64,000 bases of DNA from Cololabis saira (lineage: Eukaryota > Chordata > Actinopteri > Beloniformes > Belonidae): the NCBI RefSeq assembly GCF_033807715.1, contig NC_084609.1:34602850-34666849 (forward strand), written 5' to 3'. Made by a program: the position numbers and the translations under genes. The notes beneath the pieces were generated by a model. That model searched no databases. It was not told the DNA's origin and worked only from the letters and a program-made list of their open reading frames with translations. Positions 9,040 to 21,432 of the stretch are shown in pieces (within the stretch, counting starts at the first letter, position 1; each line of letters starts with the position of its first letter).

Positions 9040-10740
9040 ATTATATTATTCATCACCAAGATTCTTGGAAGGACATGCAGCGAGTGGAGAATTCTTCCAC
9101 ATTTGCCAAAGTGTGAAAATGCATCGACTCAGTTCGTCCCTTCACCAGATCCACGCCGTCCTGCTGAATCTGCTCTAATTACCCAAATCTGTGGCTGCTC
9201 TCTTGCATTGATCCTGTTGCCCTGTTTGTCACCACATATGTTCATGAACACAGTCTCTCCAACTCTCTGAATTGCAGTTTATGTTTTCATCATGATTTTT
9301 TGTCTTATGGGTGTTTGTGCATTTTAGGTTAGCTGGATTTCTGCTTCACTTGAAAAGGTTTTGTTTGGTTCATTCCAGTCAGCTGCTACTCAGCTCGCCG
9401 TCTTGTCATCAGGAGTGTTGTGATGTTCACACTGCGTGACTGATGGGGGGGGGCAAGAACTGCAGGACCAGTCAGTGAGTCGGTCATGCAATCCGGTCTG
9501 CAAGCCACAACCTGTCACCAAAACAAAGGGGGAAATGTGGAGAGCAAAACAGGAATGTCCAAGCAGAAAGCGATTGTGTGAAAGTGCTCCACAGGTAGGA
9601 AGGAGCACTGCACACCATTTATACAGTGATCAGGACAAAAATGGAAATTCAGAGAAGATAACAAAGAAAATTGATAAAGGAAAGGATTCACGCATTCAGG
9701 CATGCTCAGAGACGAGTTAAATATTGGTTATATGAAAGTGTAGATAGCAGATGTTCTGGGGTACGGTGTACAATGGGTCAGCCTTGCTTTGAGGGTTTCC
9801 CTTCGTGCTCCTTGTGGTGAGCTCACCTCATTCTCTCCTCTCTCATTGGCTGGAGCTGGAAGGGAGGGTTGCCCGACGGCTCCAGATATCTGGAATGCTT
9901 GATATCTATTTCCCAACCAGGAATGACAAATAAGGACCTGAGTGCCAACAGATTCCCGCTGACCTCTCACCCTTTTGCCTCTGACCAGTCTGGGAGCTAA
10001 GGGAGCTAAGGAACTGGGAACGGAGCTTTGAAGTTGTAGTTTGGAATCACTGATTACCCGTTAAAAGTCTTAGGGATTTTTGTCTTTTTCAAAGTGTTAA
10101 TGAACTGATATGAATTTTCCAGTCTCTTTAAGAGAGGTATGGGAAGCTGTTAGTTAGACCGCGTCCCACGTGTTTCCATGATATTCTGAGGAGCCGTTAT
10201 AATTGTTAAGAAACATGCACATATCAGATTTACTGGTTTATTTAAGACATTCTCGACGATGATGCCCCATTGGGTTTATTGGCATCTATGAAAGAAGCTG
10301 TCGGCAAAAACACCTTGAATCCCACGTTGAGTCCTGCAGGGAGACATCTACTGTATCCAAAAAATGCTGCCATGACGACAGAAAGGTCGTCTGAGAGAAA
10401 CTTTCCTCAACAATCCAGCCTATTATTTTAGGCAAATGTGATAACAAGGTGACTCGGAAATCATATCACTAGATTTCAGGTTTCTGTCCAGGAAACTGTC
10501 CAGCTCTGGTGGATGAGCAGAACATTACACGTGTGATCAACGTGGCATTAAAATAGCAAGAGTTGATCTCCATTAGTCAGAAGGATGCTGTAAATAAGTC
10601 TTTGACTAAATCTGATAAGAGATGTTGAAACTAATGAAATGTTTGTAAGTGTTCTTTAGTAACCATGGAAACAGGAAAAGCAAGATCTGAGGATGCTTGA
10701 CCCACCTGTCCTCGGGTCACAATGACTCGCCACTGTGTTA
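9040..10740. other. Unassigned sequence
   Basis: 1.7 kb without recognisable protein domains, terminal repeats or tandem arrays. Short open frames on both strands look random. Regulatory or non-coding transcribed content cannot be excluded. Confidence 0.45.
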
Positions 10741-10814
10741 AAAAACAACCCAAAATCCTTTAAACGATATTTTTTTTAAATTGAAATTTAACTTCCCCAG
10801 CTAAAGAAAGTAAG

Positions 10815-11266
10815 AGGAATAGATGTCAGTTCTGCCCTCAAAAGAAGGACTATACTGTGTGCTGCAGGTGTAATAGATATATCTGCAAAGACTGCACTTG
10901 CATGCTGCCCTATATGTGCTAATTAGTTCAATGGGATATGTTATATTTCATATTTTTGTATTGTACATTATCTAAAATTGTTTGCTGGAGAAAAAAAAGA
11001 AACTGAGTCATTGGGATGAATAAAAAATGCATTCAAAACTCCTTTTTGCAATTTTTTTTCTTTACCTATAGAAATACAAATGAAGAGGGAAAACTTAAGC
11101 ATTCACGCATTTTGTGATGGATGACAAGTTGTTTCTTCAAGCAAGATGAAATTTGGTGTTTAAAATTCAATAAAAGGTGCTTATAATGGTTTTTTTTTGA
11201 AGACCGTTTTTTTTTACCCGGAGGACACGGGGTGTATTCAGAAAATGAGGACAATAGGAGGGTTAA
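10815..11266 (+). pseudogene. piggyBac transposase C-terminal Cys-rich remnant and 3' end
   Basis: Codons 10815-10919 read RNRCQFCPQKKDYTVCCRC, then NRYICKDC, and end MLPYMC before TAA at 10920-10922. The paired CxxC motifs in this arrangement match the C-terminal Cys-rich zinc-binding domain of piggyBac-like (PGBD) transposases. About 340 bases downstream lies GGAGGGTTAA (TTAA at 11263-11266), equal to TTAACCCTCC on the other strand, a piggyBac-type terminus and target motif. The catalytic DDE domain is not found upstream, so only the 3' end survives. Confidence 0.6.
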
Positions 11267-11822
11267 TTGGTTTCATTGCCATAACGTTTGGTCACATCTG
11301 TAGACATGGCTGGAGGATGACGCCTCAGCTCCCGCACTCTCACCCGGCTTGGCCCTCTCTCTGTTATCTTCAGCTCTGGGGATGGAGACCGTGGGGCTTT
11401 GCAGGATACAGATCTCGCAGGATTAGTCTAGAATACAACTAGAACGTGCTCAGCCTCCATCAGTAGCTTCCTGCCGTGGACCCCGTCCTCAAAAAAACAC
11501 TGGATTAGCCGGTGACTGCTACGGTTATACAATCACCTGCTGCAATCACTTTGTTAGATCGCAGACAAATGGGAACAACATCAAATATTACTTCCTATAC
11601 CATCCATAGTACATGTAGATCACAGTACAAGTATATTTACACATATGGTAAAAGTTACCTGATTGGATACTAAAGATAGTAAAGTACAATCCACAGAAAT
11701 ACCATCGCTGCAGGTTTTACTGTGATAGTGTTAAGTGTACACAGACACACATCAGTCACAGGAGCTCCCTAATCCAGCACTGACTCATGAAGTGCAGAAA
11801 AGGAACTCTTGGAGGCCACACC
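11267..11822. other. Unassigned sequence
   Basis: No domain, tandem repeat or terminal repeat recognised between the piggyBac remnant and the L2 tail. Confidence 0.45.
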
Positions 11823-11917
11823 TGTTCTGGGTCTCTGGAAAGCTCCTAGTGACAACTTTTGTTGTATTAGACGCTATATAAATAAAATTGAATTGAATTG
11901 AATTGAATTTAATTGAA
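11823..11917 (+). mobile_element. L2 3' tail fragment
   Basis: GTTCTGGGTCTCTGGAAAG, a GTTGTATTAGACGCTATAT stretch, then AATAAAATTGAATTGAATTG. This is the last 95 bases of the same L2 3' UTR and tail as the full-length copy, here on the plus strand and extremely 5'-truncated. Confidence 0.9.
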
Positions 11918-12344
11918 CGTGACTGACTGACTGGCATTGCTGCAGGTGTCGCATCAGTCACATCAAAATACCCGTATGACAGAAGTCCAGGCATCTCTGA
12001 GTCAGTCTTTGCAACGCTCGTCATAGAAAAACAAAGAAAAGAAAGCAAACAAATCAAATACGAAGCACAAATATGAATCCATGACAACAGAACAGGTAAC
12101 CAATCAGTTGCACAGTTTTATTTATACTGTATTACATCATCATTATATCTCCAGGGCCCACATAGAGAAATCCAGTTATGTACGTAGTTACGTAGCCACT
12201 GCTAATGTGCTAATCTGTTCGTTTATGCTCACTAGTGGAACAAAGGTCCGGGAATTTTGTGCTATTATTTGGATCCACTTGAGGGTCCACTAGTGTCTTA
12301 TCAAGAGTTTCAATGAGTGTCATTTTGTCTCATGTAAGTGGGCC
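11918..12344. other. Unassigned sequence with one half of a direct repeat
   Basis: Positions 12271-12331 recur with few changes at 14115-14176 (GGATCCACTTGAGGGTCCAC, then GTGTCTTATCA). The two copies lie in direct orientation about 1.8 kb apart. Nothing else is recognised. Confidence 0.5.
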
Positions 12345-13105
12345 AAAGGCTGCAGAGTTTCACAGCAGCGGCAGGAGCAAGTCGGGCGAGCCGGGGTCGA
12401 GCCGAAGCGAACCGAGTGAGCCGAAGCTAGCCGAGCTAGCCAAAGCTAGTCGAAGCTAGTCGAAGCTAGCCGACGCGAGCCGAGCGGGCCGAAGCTAGCC
12501 GAAGCTAGCCGAAGCTAGTCGAAGCTAGCCAAAGCTAGTCGAAGCTAGCCGAAGCTAGCCGAAGCTAGCCGTGCGAGCTGAAGCTAGCCAAAGCTAGTCG
12601 AAGCTAGCCGAAGCGAGCCGAAGCTAGCCAAAGCTAGTCGAAGCTAGTCGAAGCTAGCCAAAGCGAGCCGAAGCTAGCCAAAGCTAGGCAAAGCTAGTCG
12701 AAGCTAGCCGACGCGAGTCGAGCGGGCCGAGCTAGCCGAAGGTAGCCGAAGCCAACTGAAGCTAGCCGTGCGAGCTGAAGCTAGCCGAAGCTAGACGACG
12801 CGAGCCGAGCGGGCCGAGCTAGCCGAAGCTAGCCGAAGGTAGCTGAAGCTAGCCGAAGCTAGCCGTGCGAGCTGAAGCTAGCCGAGCGAGTCGAGCAAGC
12901 CTGAGCTAGCCGAAACGAGCCGAGCAGGCCTAGCGAGCTGAGAGAGCCGGAGCTAGCCGGAGCTAGCCGGAGCTAGCCGAGCGAGCCGAGCGTCCCTCAA
13001 CAAGGCCAGAGAGTGTCCCGAGGAAGTGCTACACTCCAAAGAGAAAACAATAATAATGACGATGTTGTTGCAGTCATGTTATTTTCAACACCACTGCATC
13101 AACAC
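12345..13105 (+). repeat. Left arm of an inverted repeat, expanded by a minisatellite
   Basis: Flanks of the (GAAGCTAGCC)n array (12345-12375, GGGCCAAAGGCTGCAGAG onward, and 12999-13105, CAACAAGGCCAGAGAG onward) reappear as reverse complement at 15238-15465. The other arm carries only about five tandem units, so the two arms differ mainly in array length. Confidence 0.85.
12390..12990 (+). repeat. (GAAGCTAGCC)n 10-bp minisatellite
   Basis: About 600 bases of imperfect 10-base units, with variants GAAGCTAGTC, AAAGCTAGTC, GAGCGGGCC and GTGCGAGCT. The GCTAGC core is palindromic. Unit variants recur in mini-blocks (for example GACGCGAGCCGAGCGGGCC at about 12471 and 12797), indicating stepwise multi-unit duplication. 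Confidence 0.92.
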
Positions 13106-14517
13106 TGGAAGAGTGTTTTTCTCACAGTGAAAGATCACCTGACTGCACTTATCTCTTTGGTTAAGAGTGCTTTAGGACACAGATAGACGAAAGTCCAACA
13201 AAGCCATTTTTTCAGGAATCTGATAATGAATATTGAATATCTGGGGCTTCAGGTCCATTATAGCCTGATGGGATCATGGAGGTTGAATGTTTTGACAGAT
13301 GTACCATGGCCCTCTATGAGCTTCATTATTCTGATTCTTACACAGAAGTTAATCCTTAAAATGTGTTTCCATTAGGAACTATTTATTTCCCTTCTACTTC
13401 TACTGAATCCCGATCAGTGCTGCTCCTGTGGCACCGAGCCACCCCTGTAAGCTGAGTTTCCATCGGGGGGGTCTGTGGTAAAACCGAGGACTGGGAATCG
13501 TAACTGGGTCGACTTCCTAACACCTTTCAGCTGTCTCCAGAGCTGGTTTAGAGAACTCCCTCCTACCAGCTGAGCCTCTGTTTGCATGCATGGGGTCACG
13601 GTTGTGATGAATGTGAGGAGACACTGAGACATCTGAACAAGGTCCCCTCCTGCCCACGGCCAGTCAACACCACCCCTAAGCACCCAGTTTCCTGGGGCTG
13701 CTCCGAGTACCCAGCACATGGGAGGGACACTTTTGGGCTATAAATTCTCAAAAGTTCTCATTGCGGGGCTGTTCCTGGTACATGCATCACAGATCTAGGT
13801 CCTGTAAGAGTAGCTGAACCGCTGCTACTGGAAATACACCCGATCTAGGCAGTAGGCCTAGAAAACAATTGGACTCCCCATGATGCACCTCTTTCTGCCG
13901 TCTTTACTCTACATGGATCTATGTCACTTTTACCTTCATGAGCTTTGTCGGGGTCTGGTCCCTGTCCTCTCAAGCCCCCCAGTTGCTGGGCTCTTCCTGT
14001 TGGAAGTGTTGCCCTACACGTGCTCAGCAACTGTTGCTTTCATTATCTAGACCACTTCTTAGGAAATACGCATTACATGAATACAGTTGCAACGAGCTGG
14101 AACAAAATCAATTCTGGATCCACTTGAGGGTCCACAAGTGTCTTATCATGAGTTTCAACGAGTGTCATTTTGTCTCCAGCCCGACCACACTGCTGGGCAG
14201 GAGAGGAGACAGACAACACCCAGCAATCAGGTTGAACCTCTAGCCCCACAGCGTGAGTCATGATGTGCCAGACTAATCTCTAGTGATGACCGTTTGGGTT
14301 GTTGGTGTGGAGAAAAATAAACACTACTGTATTAAAAGTATTGAGCTTGTGTCTATTACACTTTGTCAGGGTGCAGTAAATTCCTCCTGTAGTACAAACA
14401 CAGGATCCTGCCAAGGATGGTGCATGGGTGTTTGTCTGGTACGTGTCAGACCTGTAAGGGACTGCTGACCTTCCTGGGGTGTACCTGCGGACCACAGCTC
14501 AGACAGTCCCAAGTCAC
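13106..14517. other. Unassigned sequence
   Basis: No confident feature apart from the direct-repeat copy at 14115-14176. A WNK-like frame near 14090 faintly recalls LINE ORF2 C-termini, but it has stops and is too short to call. Confidence 0.4.
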
Positions 14518-15237
14518 TTTTTTTTTTTAAACTTTATTTTTCAATTTTCAGACATAATAGAAAAACAACAACAAAACAGGTATACAACAATACAAGAAAA
14601 CAAGGGGGGAAGACACTACTGTCTTATATAATAATGCCATTGCCTTGCTAAGTACATCCCTGATTTAAGTCGTAGGTTGCAGGTAATTTGTTCCATTGAT
14701 CGTATTTCTTCTACAATATCCAACTATTGGCTCAGTCCAGGTGAGTCCATCTTCAGCCAATTTCTTGTAATGGCTTTCTAAGAGATAGAATTTTAAAAAT
14801 GTATATGTCCTCTTTCTTTATTACATCCTCTGGTATCAGTCCCAAGTAAATAACTCGGGGATCTTTAGGAATCCCATATCCCAAAACTTTCTCCATGGCT
14901 CTTATATCCCATCCCAAAATGCTTGTATTTTCCTACATGACCAGAAAATGTGAGAGTGGTTGGCACTCAAATGCCCACACTGTCTCCAGCAATATTGTTG
15001 CTCACCCAGTTGTTTATTTTTAATTTTTGGAGTAATAAAAAAAAACTAATTACATTTTTCCAACCAAATTCCCTCCATCTGTTGGAGCTGGTTGAGATGT
15101 GTTGGGTCTTATTCATGGAGTGCCAATTCCCCTCTGACAACTCTATGTTTAAGTCTTTTGCCCATTTCGCTTTTATATACATTGTATTTTTTCCCTGTTG
15201 CTTCAGTAAACCTCTATACAGTTTGAAGACAATTCAG
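14518..15237 (-). mobile_element. L1/Tx1-like LINE 3' fragment
   Basis: Minus-strand codons 15182-14967 read IKAKWAKDLNIEL, then WREFGWKNVISFFLL, then a stop. This matches the post-RT region of L1-clade ORF2 proteins (KWxxDL...WREFxWKNxxxFF). A poly-T at 14518-14529 is the A-tail in reverse. The copy is 5'-truncated and broken by stops. Its 5' edge abuts the right inverted-repeat arm at 15238. Confidence 0.7.
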
Positions 15238-15465
15238 TGTTGATGCAGTGGTGTTGAAAATAACATGAAAATGACATGACTGCAACAACATCGTCATTAT
15301 TATTGTTTTCTCTTTGGAGTGTAGCATTTCCTCGGGTCACTCTCTGGCCTTGTTGAGGGTTGCTCGGCTCGCTTCGGCTAGCTCCGGCTAGCTCCGGCTA
15401 GCTCCGGCTAGCTTCGGCTCCCTCCTGCCGCTGCTGTGAAACTCTGCAGCCTTTGGCCCACTGAG
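15238..15465 (-). repeat. Right arm of the inverted repeat
   Basis: Reverse complement of the flanks at 12345-12375 and 12999-13105. Between them lie only about five short units (CGGCTAGCTC and variants, 15370-15418), compared with about 60 in the left arm. Confidence 0.85.
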
Positions 15466-16370
15466 ATAAGAAGACAGGAGCACACAAGTCAGTTTCTCTG
15501 CATCACCGCAGCCTTCGTTTCGGCTCACAAGGTAAAAACGGTTGGCACTGGGAGAAAGCCTCCTCAGCAAGCACATAGAGTGTCTTGATGTGGGATTAAA
15601 ATGATATTTATATCCAGCAAGCATTAAATCAGTGATGTGTACTTTGGAGTTCGGGCCTAAAAATGAAATATACTGCCCGGTAGAACTGCCCAGACTGAGG
15701 AGGTCTAACATATCATAACTCTATCATAAGTCTATCATAAGTAAAGGATCTTAATGTAAGAGTCAGGAAATGTTCACATCTGGAAACTTCTTTTTTTTTA
15801 CCTTATATTAATGTTTTATTTAAAACATAAAAAAGCTGGAATAAACATAACTAAAAGTTTCAGGAAAAACAGTGACATTTTGCCCAAAATCCACAAAAAC
15901 CCCTATAGAGGAGGCGCACGACTTTGACACGAGACGGTGGTACATGCGGGTCAGTGCTTGAAGGAAGCTCTTTGTAGCTCAGCTCAGGCTGAATCACACC
16001 ACATGATGAAGGTGCAGCTTGTGTGACCTCATCGCCGTCAGCTGATCCAAACTTCGACCTGCTGGCTCGCACGTGGGAGGAGGGAAAGACCGAGGTCAAA
16101 CTCTGAACAAACAGAGCTGCAGCAGCACTCCCATGCGTACCTGACATAATCAACGTTTAATGAAGACAGGCCAGTATCAGAAGTACGGCCTTTGCACATT
16201 AATATCTCTCTTTGCTCTCTATGACCATTTAAATGACAGTCTTTGCTACTCTGATGGCTGCAGCTCTCTTTTCTTAGACGTACAAACATAGTTGGGAAAA
16301 AGAAAGTGTACCCTCCACAAATTCTGTGTCTGGTCCTTACCAGGAGATAATGAAGTTGTGCCTTGACCAC
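15466..16370. other. Unassigned sequence
   Basis: No domain or repeat recognised. Short open frames on the minus strand show no recognisable motif. Confidence 0.4.
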
Positions 16371-16700
<330 letters not shown>

Positions 16701-17609
16701 CTAACTATGCATCCGAGCAGCTGAATGATGACGTCGATCAAAGTGTGATTTGAGGACTAAACACGAATGGCTTGTTTGGATGAGTGCAAGAGGGAAGCCT
16801 GTTCTCTGTAGAAAGAGTGAAGCTTTGCTTTCCAAAGTTGGATATGAACGAACAACAAGGTTATTTAGTCAATATCCTTTGGACAGCAGAACCACGGACC
16901 ATAATGCACAGCAACTAAACAAAGCTTGCCGGCACAAACTTCCAACATGGTGAAAGGTTTGGCTTTCTCCCACAAGGCCTGCACACCTTGCAGGGAGGAA
17001 GTCAGCTAGGACCCATGTATCCGAGCCAAACCAAGGCCATCACCTGACAGCTGGAGTTAAAGACACTGGATCATGTAACAGGGCAATGACCCCTAGAGCA
17101 ATGGCACATTCAAAACAGGAATTCTGCCAAACAAAAGAATGCAGGTGTTGCAATGACCTAGTCAAAGTGCAGATTGGTGCTGTGTTTATGCTCAATTTAT
17201 GCTCATAAACCTCAACCCCGGTGTCGTAAAGGAGACTGGGCCAAAATGTTACGGCAATGATGCGACACACTGATAACATCAACTAGAAGGTTATTGCTGC
17301 TAAGGGTTGTTCAATTAGCTGCCGAGTTGCGGGGCACACTCAAGTCCCTACTCACTGTTTCTGTATTTTGACTCAATTTCTGATGAATAAATCCTGACAG
17401 TGTTATATGCCATGTGGTAGTGACAAATGTAACTCTGCTAACCTGGTTTTAAAGCCAGGTATCTACAAGATAACTTGTTTGATAACCTTAGATCAGGTCA
17501 ACTGATATCATATCAGGTGTATAAAATAGTGCTGACATAGGACTGAAATATCACTATGTCAGGTTAACAAGCCAAAGATTCCCTGAAACAGACACTGGAC
17601 GCCCGTTTG
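16701..17609. other. Unassigned sequence
   Basis: No recognisable feature in about 900 bases. Confidence 0.4.
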
Positions 17610-19362
17610 TTGCTCCACAGCCCCCCAATGACCTGCAAAGTTTGGCCAGGACGTCAACCACACAGCAAACATCTACACAGACAGGTGGAAGCAGCAGTGG
17701 GATGATCAGAGTGGGGACTGCAGGTCAGGATGCAGCTCCTGAAGCTCCGGCCTGCAAACATGCACAAAAGAGAAAAAAGGGGGCCGGCACAAGAAACTAC
17801 AAGAACGATGAACAACAATGATGGCTTTGAGATACTTAATAAAATATGGAAGAGGAGAAGAGAGGAAGGAAAGAGAAGGAAAGAGGAGAAGAGAAGAAGG
17901 GTTAGAGGCACCGCCCAGTGGATCATGTCAGTGCCCCCCTGCAGCATAGGCCTATAGCAGCATATCTACCACCAAGCTATATTTGAGACTAACTATTATG
18001 GTCTTGTTCTATAGCTGAAGCTATGACTACTGACTCTAACACACTAGAGTTTACACCAACTAGAGGTTTACTAACACTAACTAGAGGTTTACTAACACTA
18101 ACTAGAGGTTTACTAAACACTAACTAGAGGTTTACTAACACTAACTAGAGGTTTACTAACACTAACTAGAGGTTTACTAACACTAACAAGAGGTTTACTA
18201 ACACTAACTAGAGGTTTACTAACACTAACTAGAGGTTTACTAAACACTAACAAGAGGTTTACTAACACTAACTAGAGGTTTACTAAACACTTACAAGAGG
18301 TTTACTAACACTAACTAGAGGTTTACTAAACACTAACTAGAGGTTTACTAACACTAACTAGAGGTTTACTAACACTAACTAGAGGTTTACTGACACTAAC
18401 TAGAGGTTTACTAAACACTAACTAGAGGTTTACTAACACTAACTAGAGGTTTACTAACACTAGCTAGAGGTTTATTAAACACTAACTAGAGGTTTACTAA
18501 ACACTAACTAGAGGTTTACTAACACTAACTAGAGGTTTACTAACACTAACTAGAGGTTTACTAAACACTAACTAGAGGTTTACTAAACACTAACTAGAGG
18601 TTTACTAACACTAACTAGAGGTTTACTAACACTAACTAGAGGTTTACTAACACTAACTAGAGGTTTACTAAACACTAACTAGATGTTTACTAAACACTAA
18701 CTAGAGGTTTACTAACACTAACTAGAGGTTTACTAACACTAACTAGAGGTTTACTAACACTAACTAGAGGTTTACTAACACTAACTAGAGGTTTACTAAC
18801 ATTAACTAGAGGTTTACTAACACTAACTAGAGGTTTACTAACACTAACTAGAGGTTTACTAACACTAACTAGAGGTTTACTAACACTAACTAGAGGTTTA
18901 CTAAACACTAACTAGAGGTTTACTAAACACTAACCAGAGGTTTACTAACACTAACTAGAGGTTTACTAACACTAACTAGAGGTTTACTAAACACTAACTA
19001 GAGGTTTACTAAACACTAACTAGAGGTTTACTAACACTAACCAGAGGTTTACTAACACTAACTAGAGGTTTACTAACACTAACTAGAGGTTTACTAACAC
19101 TAACTAGAGGTTTACTAACACTAACCAGAGGTTTACTAACACTAACTAGAGGTTTACTAACACTAACTAGAGGTTTACTAACACTAACCAGAGGTTTACT
19201 AACACTAACTAGAGGTTTACTAACACTAACTAGAGGTTTACTAACACTAACTAGAGGTTTACTAACACTAACTAGAGGTTTACTAAATAGAAAGGTTTTA
19301 AGTTTAGTTTTAAAGGTGGAGGTGGTGTCAGCCTCCTCAACCCAGATTGGAAGTTGGTTCAA
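17610..19362 (-). mobile_element. L2 3' fragment split by an expanded minisatellite
   Basis: Minus-strand order: ORF2 C-terminus (LNQLPIWVEEADTTSTF, then LKTFLFSKPL, 19362-19285), a 21-bp array (19290-18044), then L2 3' UTR (18043-17610) matching the copy at 30734-31130. The 3' tail is missing, so the element is truncated at both ends. The frame stays open from the ORF2 C-terminus into the array, because the usual stop has been replaced by repeated VSVSKPL codons. Confidence 0.88.
18044..19290 (-). repeat. 21-bp minisatellite born at the L2 ORF2 stop codon
   Basis: About 58 units whose minus-strand reading is Val-Ser-Val-Ser-Lys-Pro-Leu (7 codons per unit). Some units are 22 bases long (AAACAC instead of AACAC), which shifts the frame. 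The full-length L2 has only three degenerate units in this position (3775-3850), where ORF2 ends FLFSKAYS-stop. Confidence 0.95.
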
Positions 19363-20398
19363 TATTAAGGAATTATTTTTAGGCATTATTTAGATATGTT
19401 TGGAGGGTTGGTGGAGGATACACTCACTCTCACGCACTCCTACACACAACAAACTAACATCTGGGCACATATGACATATAAGTTTTACGTTTTTCCAAAT
19501 TATGGCCCTTAACCATTAACATGTATGCACAGTTGGTAAAAATGAGACTAACAAGACTTTTCATTTGCACTTTTAAAGGGTGATTGATATGAGCAGTGAT
19601 ACAGATGAGGCAGAACTTCTATTATTTTATTTACAAATGTAATAGTTCAAGGGTGTGCCATAGTGACCTGCAAGATGCAAGCTGTTCTCAGTCGGAACGG
19701 TGTGTCGCACCTGCGACCTCCCATCCCAAAACCTTCATTGTAGAACTGCAACATTGTGCTTTGAGCAGACTCAGCTTCGTACAGCACATGTTCTGTCATA
19801 CCATCATTGTAGTTTATTAAAGCTGCAAATGCAAAAAAGCCCATAGTCTTTTTTTATTTACGAAAAATGAAAGAAGTAACCAGTGGTGGCAATAATTCAA
19901 GCCCATAAAAGATGTCAAAACTCCTCTTGAGTGCCAGCACAATAAACTGGAGTGACGGGCTGAACGCGGACACGGATGACATGTTGAGTGTCTCCTCACA
20001 GCAAGCCCAGACGAAGTGGTCGGCACACTGCTGAGGGGAAGCTGGGAGACAGAGCAGATCAAACAAACACCTGATATCCTGATGGGAGAGAAGCAAACCA
20101 GACCTCAGTGCCGGAGGAAGAGTCCGCTAAGTCTGTCTGACCCGTTTCAACAGCTGGGGCAGCTGGAACGCCTTTGTTCGGCCGGTCGAAATGTTCCCCC
20201 AGGAGACTGCTGATTCAAGGAAAAATAAACGGCCTTAATACAAATTAACAAATGATTTGACTGCAACAAAACTGCTAAAGAAAGGTAACTAAAGGTCTCC
20301 TCTTCAAACAGCTAACAAGTTTTTCAGAAGTTGCTAATAAATGTAAATTAATGTTGAAATGTGAGTTTAATAATGAAGGTTTGGAATATAAAGGAAGA
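19363..20398. other. Unassigned sequence, one possible short coding segment
   Basis: No repeat family recognised. A minus-strand frame at 20096-19854 (80 aa, with HFVWACCEETLNMSSVSAF) looks less repetitive than most here. It has no identifiable domain, and I do not call it a gene. Confidence 0.35.
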
Positions 20399-20640
20399 TG
20401 AAAGTAAGGGCCAGTCCCAATACACCCCCTCACCCTACTCTTCAGCACTACCCCTAAACTTTGCGTGTTCCCGTGAGGGTAGTGGTGTCCCAATTCCTCT
20501 TTGCCTGTAGGGGTAGTGGACATAATGAGGGGTAGGGGGTATGAATCTAACCCTTCACAGCGAGGGATTTCAGATACTGACTGGCTGACGGAGGGCCAGA
20601 GAATGCTTTACGTCATCATTTGCATAGTGAATCCATGGAT
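20399..20640 (+). mobile_element. Terminal part of a TIR DNA element
   Basis: Starts GGGCCAGTCCCAATACACCC and continues through GTGAGGGTAGTGGTGTCCCA to TTTACGTCATCATTTGCA. It matches, as reverse complement, the right end of the element at 33968-34910. Only one end is present. Confidence 0.7.
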
Positions 20641-21432
20641 GAAATAGATAAAAGAAGAAAACAAAGATGAGAAGGTACAGTATAGGCCAGTTAGGGTGCA
20701 GTAACGGTGCAGCAGAGCGTTAAATTAAACACATGTATGCAAAAACAGCAGCCTTTTCAGTTTTTTCCTAAACATAGCTGGAGTTTTGGCAGATTTTACT
20801 CTGCTGCTAAAGGCTAAAGGCTAAAGGCTAAAGGTTGTTTGAGCCCATAACAGCAGCTGAACGTACGTCCCCTGAAGACCTCAGAGTGGGACAAAAAGAT
20901 CCCAACTGTACTGTAGCTCCATGTGTAGCCATGCACCGCCTCAGTACTTTTACAAATCTATCAGTTGATATCATTAACAACTTCTCACTCACATTAAATC
21001 CCCCTGCCTGTGTGGTTTTTTGTTAAATGGCGCCAGAACTGCCCCAGACCCGTCTGCAGGGTGTCACGTGTTCTGGATGGTATTCTGGCACGTCAAAGAG
21101 AGTCAATATTTGCACACGTGATGTCCGTTTGTGAGAAGGTGTGTTGAAATCAGATCTCCATACTATTGTAGTTTCTGAACACACAGAAGATCAGAGTTCA
21201 TATTCTGAAGAGTTTGGTGGGCGTGGACATTTGAGGAAACCCCATTCGTTTCAGCAAACGCTTGATATTCCAAATCACCCTGGTCTTCTTCCACCCCGGT
21301 GATTGCAGCTGGTACAGCTTTTTTCGTCCACATCAAATGTCAGGAAGATGAATGTTTCTTTTGTTTGTTTAAAAAAATATATTTTTAGCTCCCATTTCTC
21401 CCCCAGTGCTCCTACCTAATTCAGTCCTGGGC
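20641..21432. other. Unassigned sequence
   Basis: A small GCTAAAG repeat (four units, 20808-20834) is the only structure seen. Confidence 0.4.

Noticed and set aside
19009..19386. 125-residue VSVSKPL repeat protein
   Set aside because: L2 ORF2 C-terminal codons running into the 21-bp array; frames break wherever 22-base units occur. Kept as a finding about origin, not as a gene.
19854..20096. 80-residue minus-strand frame as a host exon
   Set aside because: Non-repetitive but without recognisable domain, splice context or conservation evidence.
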